Source: Sinotaia quadrata
Taxonomy: Eukaryota; Mollusca; Gastropoda; Architaenioglossa; Viviparidae
DNA length: 64,000 bases
NCBI GenBank assembly: GCA_028829895.1
Contig: CM054181.1
Coordinates: 105,992,860-106,056,859 of the forward strand
Direction: 5' to 3'
Below the pieces are notes generated by a model, which worked only from the letters and a program-made list of their open reading frames with translations, ran no database searches and was not told where the DNA came from. Positions 10,887-22,584 of this stretch are shown in pieces. Made by a program: the position numbers and the translations under genes. Within the stretch, counting starts at the first letter, position 1, and each line of letters opens with the position of its first letter.

Positions 10887-11425
10887 TGTTATTTTCTGAC
10901 TGTCACCGTTTTCAATTTTAACCGTGACTGCTTTCCCTGCTGACTGTGACTGCTTTATCCACTGACTGTGACTGCTTTCCCTGCTGACTATGACTGCTTT
11001 CTCTGCTAAATGTGATTGTTTTCCCTGCTGACTGATTGTTTTCCTTGTTGAGTGTGACAGCTTTCCTGCTGACTGTGATTGTTTTTCCTTCTGACTGTGA
11101 TTGTTTCCCCTGCTGACTGTGATAGTTTCCCTCACTGACTGTGACAGCTTTTTCTGCTGTGATTGCGATAGCTTCCCTCACTGACTGTGATTGTTTTCTC
11201 TGTTGACTGTGACAGCTTTTCCTGACTGTGATTGTTTCCCCTTGCTGACTGTGATTGTTTTCCCTGCTGACTGTGAACTTTTCCTGCTGACTGTGATTGT
11301 TTTCCTTGCTGACTGATAGCTTTTCCTGCTGACTGTGACTCTTGTCCCTGCTGACAGTGACTTCTTTCTTCGCTGACTGACAGGTTTTTCCCACTGTTAT
11401 TGATTTCCCTGCTGACTGATTGTTT
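10887..11425. repeat. Minisatellite, 22-bp unit, about 24 copies
   Basis: Units have the form GACTGTGATTGTTTTCCCTG plus CT, with 18- to 24-bp length variants. Because 22 is not a multiple of 3 and the consensus lacks stops on the - strand, long overlapping frames arise there in different phases (10845-11135, 10918-11481, 11132-11632), all encoding the same Ser/Gln/Lys-rich repeat (SHSQQ, QSAGK, VTVSR). That is a property of the repeat and not evidence of a gene. Confidence 0.95.
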
Positions 11426-11789
11426 ATGTGAAGCAATGTGTTTTTGATGTATCGCGGTCGCTTTTTCCATTGAAAATGCATCCGTCTCTAATGCATTTTC
11501 TTTCATTTGTATTCTCCGAGTAGCAAGAATTGTGTAAATTAATATAGTATCAAATAATCCTCGTTGAAATCGTACCGATACAGTTGTTCTCCAGCAATGA
11601 GACAAATTAATATTCTCTCCCCACCCATCCATCCTATCGCTATAAACTGCACGTCATTATTATATACAGCATAATGTATAAGTGGCGTATGTTTGTGTAC
11701 TTTTTCAGTGTGCTTTTCTGTAATGTAAAACAAACATAGTTGATTAATTATTTTTGGGAAAGCGTACGCCAGTGAATAACAAACCACTA

Positions 11790-12180
11790 ATTAGGCCACC
11801 CGCATTTCAAATGCGAGTGTAAATTGCACTAGGGTGCTGATGGTATTGTGCATGCCACTCACCCGATCCAACATGAGATTGTTTACAGGTGTTGATGAAT
11901 CACACACCAGGCGTTCAGCACCCTTAAAAACAATTTCTTTTTCTTTTTGTTTAGGTGCCCACGAAGTTTCCGTCGTAGTAAGTTATATCTGTCCGACGGC
12001 CTAGTTTCACTTTGGATCGAGGATGGCCTGTATCGCTCACGCCTCTGACAGACATATTTAGGGTCTTGACTTCGTAATGCCCACAATCACCGGTAAGCTG
12101 GGCACTGAATACGAGTCAAATAAAAATGCCAGAGCGAGTGGACCCATGGCCATGCGGGAACAAAGACACCTGGGGTGTCC
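11790..12180. other. GC-richer unique segment, function unknown
   Basis: Non-repeat DNA with higher GC than its neighbours. A 67-codon frame on the - strand (11883-12086) is rich in Arg and Lys but has no recognisable domain and includes a poly-K stretch from a T-rich tract. A decayed mobile element, an exon or a conserved non-coding element are all possible. Confidence 0.3.
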
Positions 12181-12272
12181 AGTTCGAGGATTATCATAGG
12201 AGGATTCTCAAAAAATAAATATTGGAACTCTACCACTGTTCGCATTTCTGTAAGGATTGTGTGTGTACGCGT

Positions 12273-12274
<2 letters not shown>

Positions 12275-12347
<73 letters not shown>
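12275..12347. repeat. Microsatellite (GA)n
   Basis: Perfect GA run of about 72 bp. Arg-Glu and Ser-Leu repeat peptides encoded here are artefacts of the run. Confidence 0.97.
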
Positions 12348-12349
<2 letters not shown>

Positions 12350-12473
12350 TCAGAGTGTCTCAAGACGCCGAGAAGTGAAAGAATTAGTACTACAATATAG
12401 GAATGAATCAAGCAGAAGTGCAAAGGTTCTGTATGTAGCCTGCGCGTAGCAAGAACATAACTGTACGGATGCG

Positions 12474-12506
12474 TGCGCGCGCGCGTGTGTGTGTGTGTGT
12501 GTGTAT
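12474..12506. repeat. (GC)n-(GT)n alternating tract
   Basis: GCGCGCGCGC followed by GTGTGTGTGT; strictly alternating purine-pyrimidine sequence with Z-DNA potential. Confidence 0.9.
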
Positions 12507-12573
12507 TTTTTTGTGCATGCAAAATTGCCTAATTATGCGTGCGAACTGGTAGATATTACTCTCTTAGTTGGTG

Positions 12574-13605
12574 TGTGACGCCAACGTCACCAAGTTAATG
12601 GCTATGATAATTTTTATTTATTATTCATACATAACTAATTACAAGTAATGAGAATCATAATTTATGTTATTAATAATTCTCCAGCAGACACCACTCGTCT
12701 CTCTCATTTGGCGGAAATGCAGACGCTGTAAACGTTTCCTCTCTTCCACAACATTAAAGACAAACATTTACCGTCACACAACATTAAAGACAAACATTTA
12801 CCGTCACACAACATTAAAGACAAACATTTACCGTCACACAACATTAAAGACAAACATTTACCGTCACACAACATTAAAGACAAACATTTACCGTCACACA
12901 ACATTAAAGACAAACATTTACCGTCACACAACATTAAAGACAAACATTTACCGTCACACAATATTTCCCTAGGTGGAAAACTTCTTACTAAAGTAGAGGA
13001 CAAATCCATCTTTAATCTAATATTTAGCGAGCCCCCTTCCACCCACTTTCTTCTCCAACATAAGACTATCTATATTTGTAAGAAGGTCAATAAATTTAAT
13101 AATAAATTTATTAAATCAACAATGAAATATACATATAACAAATACAATGAATCTTTATATTTATACAGTTTTATATCCTAAATAAATCCAACAAATAATG
13201 TCAATACAAATCACAGGATAGTTCTTATCAGAGAACAGAAATGGAGTTATTAGAGATAAGTGATAATAGCTTCTAAGTAACCTTGTACGGACAAATCTGC
13301 AATTGTCTTCTTTCTCATACATTTTCATATCAAAGCCACAAGTTCATTGTCCACATCAATTCCAAGTGATTCCCTCCTCACATTGTGAAACCCTGATTCA
13401 CTACTAAACCAGGGTGCTGATTCACCATACCAGATCCTTCAAGCAGTACAACAATTGAAGCAATTTCTAGTAACTTCCTTGTACCAGAAATTGGGTGATG
13501 TAGTCAGCATACCTTTGCCACTATACATCAATGGAGTGTAGTGTATTCCATACAATTACACACTGCAGTAGAGCATCCTGCATTTACCAAGGTCATAGCA
13601 GTTTA
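12574..13605 (+). mobile_element. Family A repeat, copy A2: 3'-truncated, carries an internal minisatellite
   Basis: Starts TGTGACGCCAACGTCACC and follows the family A consensus through CACCACTCGTCTCTCTCATT, the AATAAATTTA segment, GAACAGAAATGGAGTTATTA and the CATCAATGGAGTGTAGTGTA block. It then loses similarity after about 13605, so the 3' third with the CACA end is missing. A 30-bp segment of the element is amplified seven-fold at 12751-12960. No coding sequence. Confidence 0.8.
12751..12960. repeat. Perfect minisatellite, 30-bp unit x 7, born inside copy A2
   Basis: Seven consecutive identical 30-bp units beginning ACATTAAAGACAAACATTTA. Copies A5 and A6 have this sequence once (about 47735-47765 and 56425-56455), so the single-copy state is ancestral and the array is a local expansion. 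The absence of differences between units implies very recent amplification or homogenisation. The unit length keeps a frame open on both strands, but the flanks are element sequence and not a gene. Confidence 0.97.
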
Positions 13606-15060
13606 TTTTGCAAAGAAAGAAAAGTGGCAGAAACGGATATCTTTAAGCATAAACAAACTCGAAAAACAAGATGTAAATTTAAATAAAGTAACTGAGTGAA
13701 CATCGATAAGTTTCAATATACAAATTGAACATACAACAGCTTTTGTAAAATTAGAAAATATACCGCACACGTAATAAGGGAACGGATACACTCAATCATA
13801 CACACATAAATTGATAGATAAGAGAGGATAACTCAAAGGACTATACACTACATTAGCAATGAGTGCGTCACCAACTACAGTTTTTTTTTATCAACATAAC
13901 ATAACATAACATAACACAACACAACACAACATAAGATAACATAACATAACATGATATGATATAATATAATGATAACGCTGACCTAAAAGAATATACATAT
14001 GGATCACACAAGTATCTAATAAATAAATCAGGAGAAGTTAATTATAAACCTGAGGGACAAGTACGCAACACTCAATTGCACACGAGACCATACAAACAAC
14101 AGCTGCCAAGCGGCCATCGATAACCCTCAGCACACATGCATAATAAATAAATGATATGTAACTATATGCAAATCGGAGCAGCCAGACCAAATACTCTTAA
14201 CACTGCATTGCACGTAAATTTAAGGATCTGCTGTATAATTAAAACAATGCTCAGTAACTGATTATTACAATAGTTCTTTTTCTTTTCTACTTAAAAGTAC
14301 AACTTTTTGAAGTGGAGTCTAGTGAGCTGAACTTCATGTTTCGTCTGTGACACGATAGGTCACACGCAAGCTTAATTCTCCGAAATGATCCATATTGTAC
14401 TGGCTACGATTATATAATTTTTTTGTTTATTGTCAAGAAATAATTCAGAGCTGGTCCTTTTCTATCATTCAGCAGACCAGTCTTGTTCCTCTTGAGATCT
14501 ACACAGTAAGCCTACCTCGCCTCACCGACCCCACCCCACCGGCCCTTTTCGCTCATCGACATCATTCGTTTGTGCTAGTTACGCGAGGGATTGACTTTGG
14601 TAATGGAATGTGGGAGAACTATTCAAGCCTGTAAGGAAAACAAATTCAGAACTTATCATTAAAGAAAATAACAAAAGAAAGAAAGAAAGAAAGAAGTCCA
14701 AATTGAAAAGAGAAAAGTCATTTAAGAAAACAACAAAAGTCGAATGAGCAGACATCTTTCAAGACTTACCAATAGATTTCTATTTAATTCAACATTTTCT
14801 TGTGTGTAGCTTTTTTTTTGTGTGTGTGTGAATGGATATGAAACTTGAATGTTTGAATATCATATGACATACTATTTGCTTTTCTACTTCCTGTTGAATA
14901 TTCAGTGTTAATTCTTAGACATGATCTTTTGCTTTTTGCAATCGTTCTTCACCCTTTACTTTATTCTTAGATAAACTTTGGGCTTAAAGCTACCATAAAA
15001 TAATCGTATTTTTGTCAAATCGACACTAGTAATCTCCAGAAATTTAAACTATTTTCAGCA
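13606..15060. other. Non-coding stretch with a pentanucleotide repeat
   Basis: An (AACAT)n-type run with AACAC and GATAT variants occupies about 13893-13970, and a GAAA run lies near 14672-14692. No exon is supported. Confidence 0.5.
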
Positions 15061-15072
15061 GCACTACATTTA

Positions 15073-15150
15073 CGCCATCGCCGCCACCTCCACCACAATC
15101 ACCACCACCACCTCCTCCTCCCCTATCAGCACCACCAACAAAACCACCAC
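15073..15150. repeat. (CCA)n-like trinucleotide tract
   Basis: Degenerate CCACCA/CCTCCT run. On the - strand it encodes a Gly-rich peptide (poly-G with Asp and Cys) within a 101-codon frame, but its flanks look non-coding. Confidence 0.85.
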
Positions 15151-15543
15151 TATTATCCTTTGAGAGAATAAAGGGGGATAATATCACTATTGGAGTACTG
15201 AAAATATGACTTTCACCTGGCGCAGAAATATAGTATTCGTTTCTACTGTGTTTGATTTTAAAAAATGTGAATTGTGCGTGTGTTCTAGCAATGGTAAATG
15301 TCTCATGCAGGTTTTCTATACAAGATGTTGAAGATATGTAGCATGCCATAAGAGGATGGAGGAAGTCTGGTGATTATTTTTTTTTCAAAACAGTTATATC
15401 GAAAGACTAGAATATCGCTGCACTAACACACAACACTCACTCACGCACACACGCGCACACACACTATCATCTCTCGTCTGTGTTACGCTTTCTCTCTCCA
15501 CTACTCTCTTCATCTTTCACTCTAGCCATTTCTTCCTGTCTGT

Positions 15544-15544
<1 letters not shown>

Positions 15545-15588
<44 letters not shown>
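15545..15588. repeat. Compound microsatellite (CT)n-(AT)n
   Basis: A CT run passes directly into an AT run. Confidence 0.95.
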
Positions 15589-15707
15589 TCTAAGCAATAC
15601 ACCTGTTCTTTAGTAGGATAATTACGTGTCTTTGAAATTTGTTATTTATCTCTAAGGTACCAAGTAATACATATAATAATAACAGAGAAAATGAGCACAC
15701 TAAAAAC

Positions 15708-15708
<1 letters not shown>

Positions 15709-15802
<94 letters not shown>

Positions 15803-15827
15803 GCTACCTATCTATCTATCTATCTAT
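15709..15827. repeat. Microsatellite (TATC)n, about 30 units
   Basis: TATC run with one interruption (TAGCTACC) near the right end. Confidence 0.97.
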
Positions 15828-15936
15828 GGGTGAATGTGTGTATGTATATGTGTAAGAATGTATGACAGCTAGACAATTGGATGAGAGAGAGTCAGTTTGA
15901 TAAATATAGAGACTGAAGCGAGTAAGAAAGAATAAA

Positions 15937-15937
<1 letters not shown>

Positions 15938-16018
<81 letters not shown>
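15938..16018. repeat. Compound microsatellite (GT)n-(GA)n
   Basis: A short GT run followed by a long GA run with a GGGA interruption near the end. Confidence 0.95.
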
Positions 16019-16139
16019 CGAAAGCGGAAAACAGAAGGGACAGATGTTAGATGAGTAACTAGAACAAGATCTAGTAACAAGATAGGATTTCGTGAAAAGC
16101 GACTACAGTGCATAGTAATATGTACTGACACTAAAACAT

Positions 16140-16350
16140 AAGACTGTACATGACACTCTCACCCATAATCCATCTGTGCCACCGCGCGAGGTCAGTGAAA
16201 CCCGAGCGATGACAGCTCAACATTGTGTCCAGCACCGTGTCAAGAAATATTTAACCAATCCGTAACAATTTTTCTACGTTTGGATGGATGTCGGCGTGTT
16301 TACTTAATTCGTTCCGACTGACACGTGTAGCGCCCTCTCGCTCTCAGATT
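16140..16350. promoter_or_regulatory. GC-richer non-repeat segment with CTCF-like core
   Basis: Unique sequence with several CpG. AGCGCCCTCT at 16329-16338 is the reverse complement of AGAGGGCGCT, close to a CTCF core. No open frame of note. A regulatory role is only a hypothesis. Confidence 0.2.
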
Positions 16351-16820
16351 ATTACACATTTGTCTTCATGTTATGGAAAGACAACCCTCCCTGTTCAGCC
16401 CGGCCATTATGGATTATGATCAACTTGGCTGTGCTTGTATACTCCAAGAGATTATCGAGCGTTCAGCCATTAACTGGTGGAAGTTAGAGATAATTGATTA
16501 CGTTAACTGTTGTTAAATTGACTTGTTTATTTATCTGTATTTTTTTAGTCCTGACTAGAGACAAACAATCGATATGGGGGAAGAAAATGAAATCAAGCTG
16601 TTAAAAAATAAACAAGAACGATAACTTTTGTCCCTTTTACTCTGCAGTACAACGAATAGCTTTGTCTAACGAGATTAGTTGAGTAGAGACTAAGGCTCCG
16701 TTAATCCGACAGATTGAGTTTCATTGGAGTGGTGGATTAAAAGGCAGAGCCGTAATTAGCTTTTTTGCGCTCGAGGCAAGAATATAAAATTGCTCCCTCT
16801 CGCCGAGTAATTTTGTAATG

Positions 16821-17030
16821 GTTAGTAAAGTATCTAGCATTACTTTGTAAAACAGGAAAATAGTTACATTACTAAATAATAAATGTAGTAGTTAGTAAAG
16901 TAACTGGCATTACTTTGTAAAACAGGAAAATAGTTACATTACTAAATAATAAATGTAATAGTTAGTAAAGTAACTGGCATTACTTTGTAAAACAGAAAAA
17001 TACATATATTACTAAATAATAAATGCAGTA
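16821..17030 (+). repeat. Tandem repeat, 70-bp unit x 3
   Basis: GTTAGTAAAGTAACTGGCAT begins at 16821, 16891 and 16961. Units differ at a few positions, mostly in the third copy. Confidence 0.97.
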
Positions 17031-17581
17031 TTGGAAGTTTATTATACGATTTATTATAAAAAGTAATCATAAGACCTGCAATGAAAATAAAAATTTAGCT
17101 GTCGAATCATATTTACGATTAGGTCCTAAAGATTAGTTTTCAATTTCAAAATTGTACTTTTTGCGCTTTTAATGAGGCAAATTCATCAATAAATGCATCA
17201 AATTAATATTATTCGCTATTTTTTTTTCTATTGACAAAATGGACATATTTTTTAATCTCTTCTGACCAGTGCATGCTCTAAGGTAGTTTTAAATTAACTT
17301 GAGCTTACTGAAGCTTCTTTCGTAAGAAGTCACAGTTACTGACAAGCAAATAAATAAATTTTAAAACAATATCTAATTTCGGATAAGATTTGGCCAAATT
17401 ATCGTGTATTTTCATCGTTTGCGATAATCCGCCCCACTTTGACGTTTAGAATTCATAATGCAGGGTCGTATTAATGATTCTGATAAAAGTTGATAAATAT
17501 TTTAAATTATTAAAATCAATCTCAACCTATATTGACTATTTCATTTCAAATATAGGCCTACGAATGTCGCTAGTCAGCAGG

Positions 17582-17603
17582 CAGATGGCGTCTACTGACG
17601 TCA
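17582..17603 (+). promoter_or_regulatory. CTCF-like core next to a CRE octamer
   Basis: CAGATGGCG (17582-17590) is followed 5 bp later by a perfect TGACGTCA (17596-17603). The same pair of motif types occurs in the 2.15-2.36 kb patch, although in a different arrangement. Confidence 0.22.
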
Positions 17604-17770
17604 TCTTTCTTTGTATACTATTGTGAAGGTCAATAGTTCACGGACTCTCTGCAGCCAATGACATTGCACTTTCTAGTATGGTTGGCGCGAATTTATAAAT
17701 GACACGGACGAAGAAGCGGCAGAATGCAAGGTCAAAGTACGATATTAGCTAACTAGGCCGCACGCAGTAT

Positions 17771-17922
17771 CGAGAAGTAAGAGTGTGTAATGTGTATCTG
17801 TGTTTAACGGCACGTCGACATAAATTTCCATTTTTTTGCTCGTGGAGAAGTAAGTGTGTGTAATGTATATCTGTGTTTAACGGCAAGGACACAAATTGCC
17901 ATTTCTTCCCGTCGAGAAGTAA
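17771..17922 (+). repeat. Tandem repeat, 70-72-bp unit, about 2 copies
   Basis: GAGAAGTAAG-like words start at 17772, 17844 and 17914, and the shared segment includes ATCTGTGTTTAACGGCA. The unit is unrelated in sequence to the 70-bp unit at 16.8 kb. Confidence 0.9.
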
Positions 17923-19741
17923 GAACTTGAGAAATAGGATCCTATCCGAGTGTAAAATAAACATCTTTGAAAACCTATCTTTCCCTTTCTGCTCTCCCCC
18001 CTCCCCAGGTTTGTGCGCCCGAGGCATGTACCTCATTCGCCTCACCCTTGTTACGATACTGATTAAAGGGTTACGTGCCTCACTCTGGTAAGAGTAGAGG
18101 GCGATAACTTTTTTTTTTCTAACTAGAAGTGGGTGATGGACTTATTTTTCTAAACATATTTTTTTATTTTATAAACTAGAAGATTATTTCTCTATTTCGA
18201 TTGGTTGAGGCAAGTCGGAACCCTCCAATTTGTTGAGTGGATGGGAGAGTTATCCCAATGGACCAGATAAATGGAGGGACTGATTATTCTCTTCAGCGAT
18301 TATCTCTCAAAGGTAAGACGGAAGGATTCATTGTCTAGTCGGTAAGCGGGGAAAATCGTCACAAGTGTTGCTAGGAAAAAAGTCACAGGAAGAAAAGTCA
18401 CAAAGTAACGGAAAAGAAGTCACAGAAAAAAATTGTACGGTATGTATTGTTTATTTACATAGTCGTGTGATGCGTTATCACTAAACTAGTACAACAATGC
18501 AATGCGCCTTGCTATCAATCAAATTTATTTTTAAATGTAGCTGTGTTTTAAAACTTGTTTACTATGTGAGTTGTGTCGAAGAGATCAGAGGCAGAATCTT
18601 CTAACACTTACGCCGCCTTGATAGAGCTTAGTCAGGTTCAAACCTGTTGCCGACTAGGGCATTAGGTACAGACTTATTGAGAGCTTTATTTGCTACCGAA
18701 AAAATTGAAAGGAGAAAACCCACTTGAAAAAATCTGAAAATCTATACAAATATGAGTATCACATAAATAAATTAATAGATAAGTCTAAAAGTGACACATT
18801 TAAAAAGATAATTTTGCGTTCTTTTTATATCACGAGAATAATCACTTAATAAACTCAAATTATTTTACATGTTTATTTTATACATGCAATAATTTAGGGA
18901 ACTAAACGAAACTAGACATACAATAAGACACCATTGCAATCACATGGTTATAGCATTCAATGAAATATAAACAGTTTTAGATAGTTGTATGGTAGGTGAG
19001 TTTTATTAATATTTCATGCCACCGTTCAAATTTATAGTTTATTATAACTTAAAGATATGCCGACTGTTTTGATCAGTTAGAACTATATTTAAACTTTAAA
19101 ATCGCCGACTAGTACGAGAACAGCAGAACAGCTAATACAGTTCAAGTTTTTAATTCAGATCGGGAAATAATTTTCAGAAGTGAAAAGAAACCGACGTATT
19201 GACATAAAATGAAACTAAATAAAAAGTCATAATGAAATCATGTTTCAAGCAGTCACATCAAACTAAACATTTGTTGGTAATGTATGTTAGGTGATTTTTT
19301 TAAAAGAACATCTTGTTCTACAGTTACCAATCGTATGTATTAAACAAAGAAATGTATTTTAAAAATAAGTAAAGAAAATCAAGCAAACAAAACCGACAAT
19401 TACTGTCTTTTTAAAACATAACATAAAGCAGAGAAAATAGTACAGTATTATCAAAACACACAACTACATTAAAACAAATTTACCAGGTTAATTTATGAGG
19501 TTTTTATAAATACATAATTTTGTTATTATATGCTATTGAAGATACCAGAATTTTCTAAGTTTCATTTATTTAGGATTACTATTATGTGTTTATAGTATGA
19601 TTTATGAATGATTTTAGCATTTTGTTTATGATTTATTATTCTTTCATTAAGGGGATTGTTCCAACCGACTCCATGAAGAAAGTCTGGCACTGTATTGCGG
19701 TTGTTTTGTCGGGCTACACACAAATTTCGAAAACGTTGTTG
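17923..19741. other. AT-rich non-coding stretch
   Basis: No exon or mobile element recognised. A weakly tRNA-like patch with GGTTCAAACCT near 18633 lacks a convincing A-box. Confidence 0.45.
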
Positions 19742-19838
19742 CATTTGGACGTAGTGCCTACATATCTTTTATCTGTGGTCGTCAGCCGACAACATTTGGA
19801 CGTAGTGCCTACATATCTTTTATCTGTGGTCGTCAGTC
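19742..19838 (+). repeat. Tandem duplication, 51-bp unit x 2
   Basis: CATTTGGACGTAGTGCCTAC begins at 19742 and 19793. The copies match almost perfectly through GGTCGTCAG. Confidence 0.95.
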
Positions 19839-20186
19839 GATAGTATTACGCAAAATAATGGTTCTGACTGTAGCTTCTTCACGCTTGAAGTAGACGTGGT
19901 ACATGTGGAGTCGGCTGTTGATTAGGCAAAGTACGTTTACAGATGTCAGCAGAACATCACTATCACATTGGCCAACACCAAAAGCATGGATCTGAGTTGG
20001 TTTGTCTTGAGTGCTAGCAAGCATGGTCTTTCACATTGCATTGCACACTTTGGCAAGACGAACTTGTCTCATTCACAACACGATCTTCTTGGTGGAGAGG
20101 TTAATCTTTGTGCAATCGCTTACTTCCTTTTACTGTTATTCAGTCAATAATATACCTGTATATGGATTTCATTGCATGTGTGTAAG

Positions 20187-20560
20187 TGTTTGAGAGTGTA
20201 GAGATTACCTTTAAATGCTTGCAAGCGTAGACATTGCTTGTATGTAAGAATTTGAGAGTGTAGAGATTACCTTTAAATGCTTGCAAGTGTAGACATTGCT
20301 TGCATGTAAGAATTTGAGAGTGTAGAGATTGCCCGTGTGTAAGTGTTAGAGAGTGTAGAGATTGCCTGCGTGTTTGAGAGTGTAGAGATTGCCTGCGTGT
20401 AAGTGTTTGAGAGTGTAGAGATTGCCCGTGTGTGTTTGAGAGTGTAGAGATTGCCTGCGTGTAAGTGTTTGAGAGTGTAGACTGTAGAGATTGCTTGCGT
20501 GTAAGTGTTTGAGAGTGTAGAGATTGCCTGCGTGTAAGTGTTTTCTAATGTAAAGATTAC
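20187..20560. repeat. Minisatellite, 33-bp unit with 62-bp higher-order units
   Basis: About eleven units of GAGAGTGTAGAGATTGCCTG plus CGTGTAAGTGTTT, some shortened by loss of the tail. At the left end a 62-bp composite unit (with CTTTAAATGCTTGCAAG) is repeated twice, an older higher-order form. Confidence 0.93.
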
Positions 20561-20706
20561 ATGTGTGTAAGTGCATGCGGATATAGAAAAGTTCATTGCA
20601 GTATAAACGGATCAGTTACAAGGCGAGGACCAGGAACTTAAAATTCGCAGAGTACAGAGGACGACGAGAGTGATGGAACATCCAATTAAAGTTCTTGTTA
20701 CATTGT

Positions 20707-20782
20707 CACACCTCGCGGGAATTGAACCACGAATCAATTGAGCGAGAAGTTAACCTTTAACTTAGTTTAAGCCACTTCGGTG
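20707..20782 (-). mobile_element. tRNA-related SINE head, minus strand
   Basis: On the - strand it reads AGTGGCTTAAACTAAG, then GTTAACTTCTCGCTC, then a good B-box GGTTCAATTCCCGC, ending GAGGTGTG. The TCTCGCTC core and B-box spacing match the copies at 7.73 and 8.0 kb. The extra duplicated TTAA segment between boxes departs from a plain tRNA. Confidence 0.6.
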
Positions 20783-22580
20783 TATTTTTGTTTGTTTGTT
20801 TGTTTGCTTTATGTACCGATAATGAGCTGATCATGCGTGTTGACGGATTTACGATCAAGCCGTTCTGTTCTGTTGAATAAATGATGTTATCCCGAACCAT
20901 GTACATATGCCTAAGTGTGTACCAAATTCACGCACATACACACTCACGCTTACACACTCTTTTATAATAAAACTCTTCTTGTGATATATCTTGAATGTTT
21001 TTTTCCTTTGACATTTTTGTTTTAATGATTTTATTTTCAGACATTTTCCTGTTTTTCGAATTTTTGTTTGTGACCTTTTTCTGTGACTTCTCTCTCCCCT
21101 TTCAGTCGTAAACTAATTCTGTCACTATAAGCCAGTCAGCCATTATAAATTCATAAAGGGCACTTCGTGTTAGAATGTACACGTTTACATCTGACTGAGA
21201 AATAATAGGCCACGATTTAATTAACCAATTTACCGTGCTGGGTCCTGGGTGATATTTCGAAATAAGAGGTGCCCATTGTTAGTGTTGAAGGGGTGGGAGA
21301 GGGGTCATGGACTGGAATGAGTACACACGGCTTTGTAAATAGTTAGAAAAAGACAGGTCATAATATTAATATACCTTGCGCGGTCAAGCATGGACAGTTT
21401 AGTTCAGTTTCGACAGCTATTGTGTACACCTGTGACTCTGTCTAGATGACCTCTGTTCGCAGCGCAAACATTTCGGATGGGTCATAAACCAGCAATCGAC
21501 TTTGAGGAGGTATGTAGTCTATTCTTGCAAGGAGTATAATGGTAAGTCAGAAAAACGAACGTGACTGTTTCATTCATACATGAGATAACAGAGTGGTATA
21601 GCAAGATAAAGTCCATCAAACATGGACTTCTAAGTGCACTCTGGTTACTACTAAGAGGTAAAATTATGTTTCACAACCAATTATGCATGACGCTATACTT
21701 CCTGTTTCTTGTCGTACGATGATAGCAGAAAATGCCATTAGCCCGAAGAATGCAATCTTTGGAGTCTACAATTAACTCAGAGCCATTGCAACAGTTGGTA
21801 AAATCAATCGAAAATTCCGACACAGATTGTGTATAATTATGTTTTTTGTTTGAGCGTCTGGGCCTATTTAAATGGTCTCGGGATGGTTACAATAAGTGGT
21901 GGGACCCGCTAAAGACACTTCCGGTATAGATTACTTTATGCAGACTGTATGTTAAGTGTTTATTTTTTTTGTGTGTTGTTTGATTAAATTAACTAAGGTG
22001 GACTGCAATATTTTTCTGTTATTGGACTATTTTTGCTTTGCAAAAAGATTCCTTATTTTTGTCCGAAACACCCACTTATTGATGAACTATTTGACTAAGT
22101 TATCAGAAACATAAGGCGTATTCAAATTCCTGGGTATTAGGTATCATCAAACAAAATCGGCATAGAGTGGGTGAAAGGACCTTCAACAGAGGGGAAAATC
22201 GCCAGTAAATAAGTGATGAGGCCAATGTGAAAATATCATATAAAAGCGCACCTCTTCCTCATCACGACATCTACCTAGACCATGTTAAAATAGTTGTCGA
22301 AATCAATATTAATTTCGAATTAATCAGTTTCGTAACTAACACAAATTGAAACGATACACTTATGCCGGAAGTTTTGTGATAAACCTGGGTGTATGAGTAG
22401 TGCAAACATGACTGATAGCATGGCCAATATTGCGATGTAAGTAGGCCAATAGGCCAATATTGCGTTGTATGTATGTATGTAGGTCAATAAGTAGGAACAC
22501 CGTGGGGTGCGCAGCTGTTGCATTCTATTAAGTGGATACTGTACATCACTGAAGCGGTCTCCCATGTCCTGGAGATCATA
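20783..22580. other. Non-coding stretch
   Basis: No gene recognised. A TATA-like CATATAAAAGCGC occurs near 22237, and a splice-donor-like GAG/GTATGT near 21508, but neither is tied to a coding exon. Confidence 0.4.
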
Positions 22581-22584
22581 CGTC

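Noticed and set aside
12751..12960. Regular 30-bp repeats considered as a CRISPR array
   Set aside because: The repeats are head-to-tail with no spacers, and the DNA is eukaryotic.
12664..12972. 102-codon frame with a perfect 10-residue peptide repeat
   Set aside because: It is the 7 x 30-bp array inside mobile element copy A2; equivalent flanks in other copies have no frame.
15044..15349. Gly-rich 101-codon - frame
   Set aside because: The Gly run comes from a (CCA)n tract; the remainder has no recognisable domain.
18590..18665. Possible tRNA-derived patch with GGTTCAAACCT
   Set aside because: Acceptor and anticodon stems cannot be formed; no second copy in the window.
21463..21516. Possible small exon between TTCGCAG and GAG/GTATGT
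   Set aside because: Both splice motifs are decent, but the encoded 15-17 residues cannot be tied to any protein or neighbouring exon.
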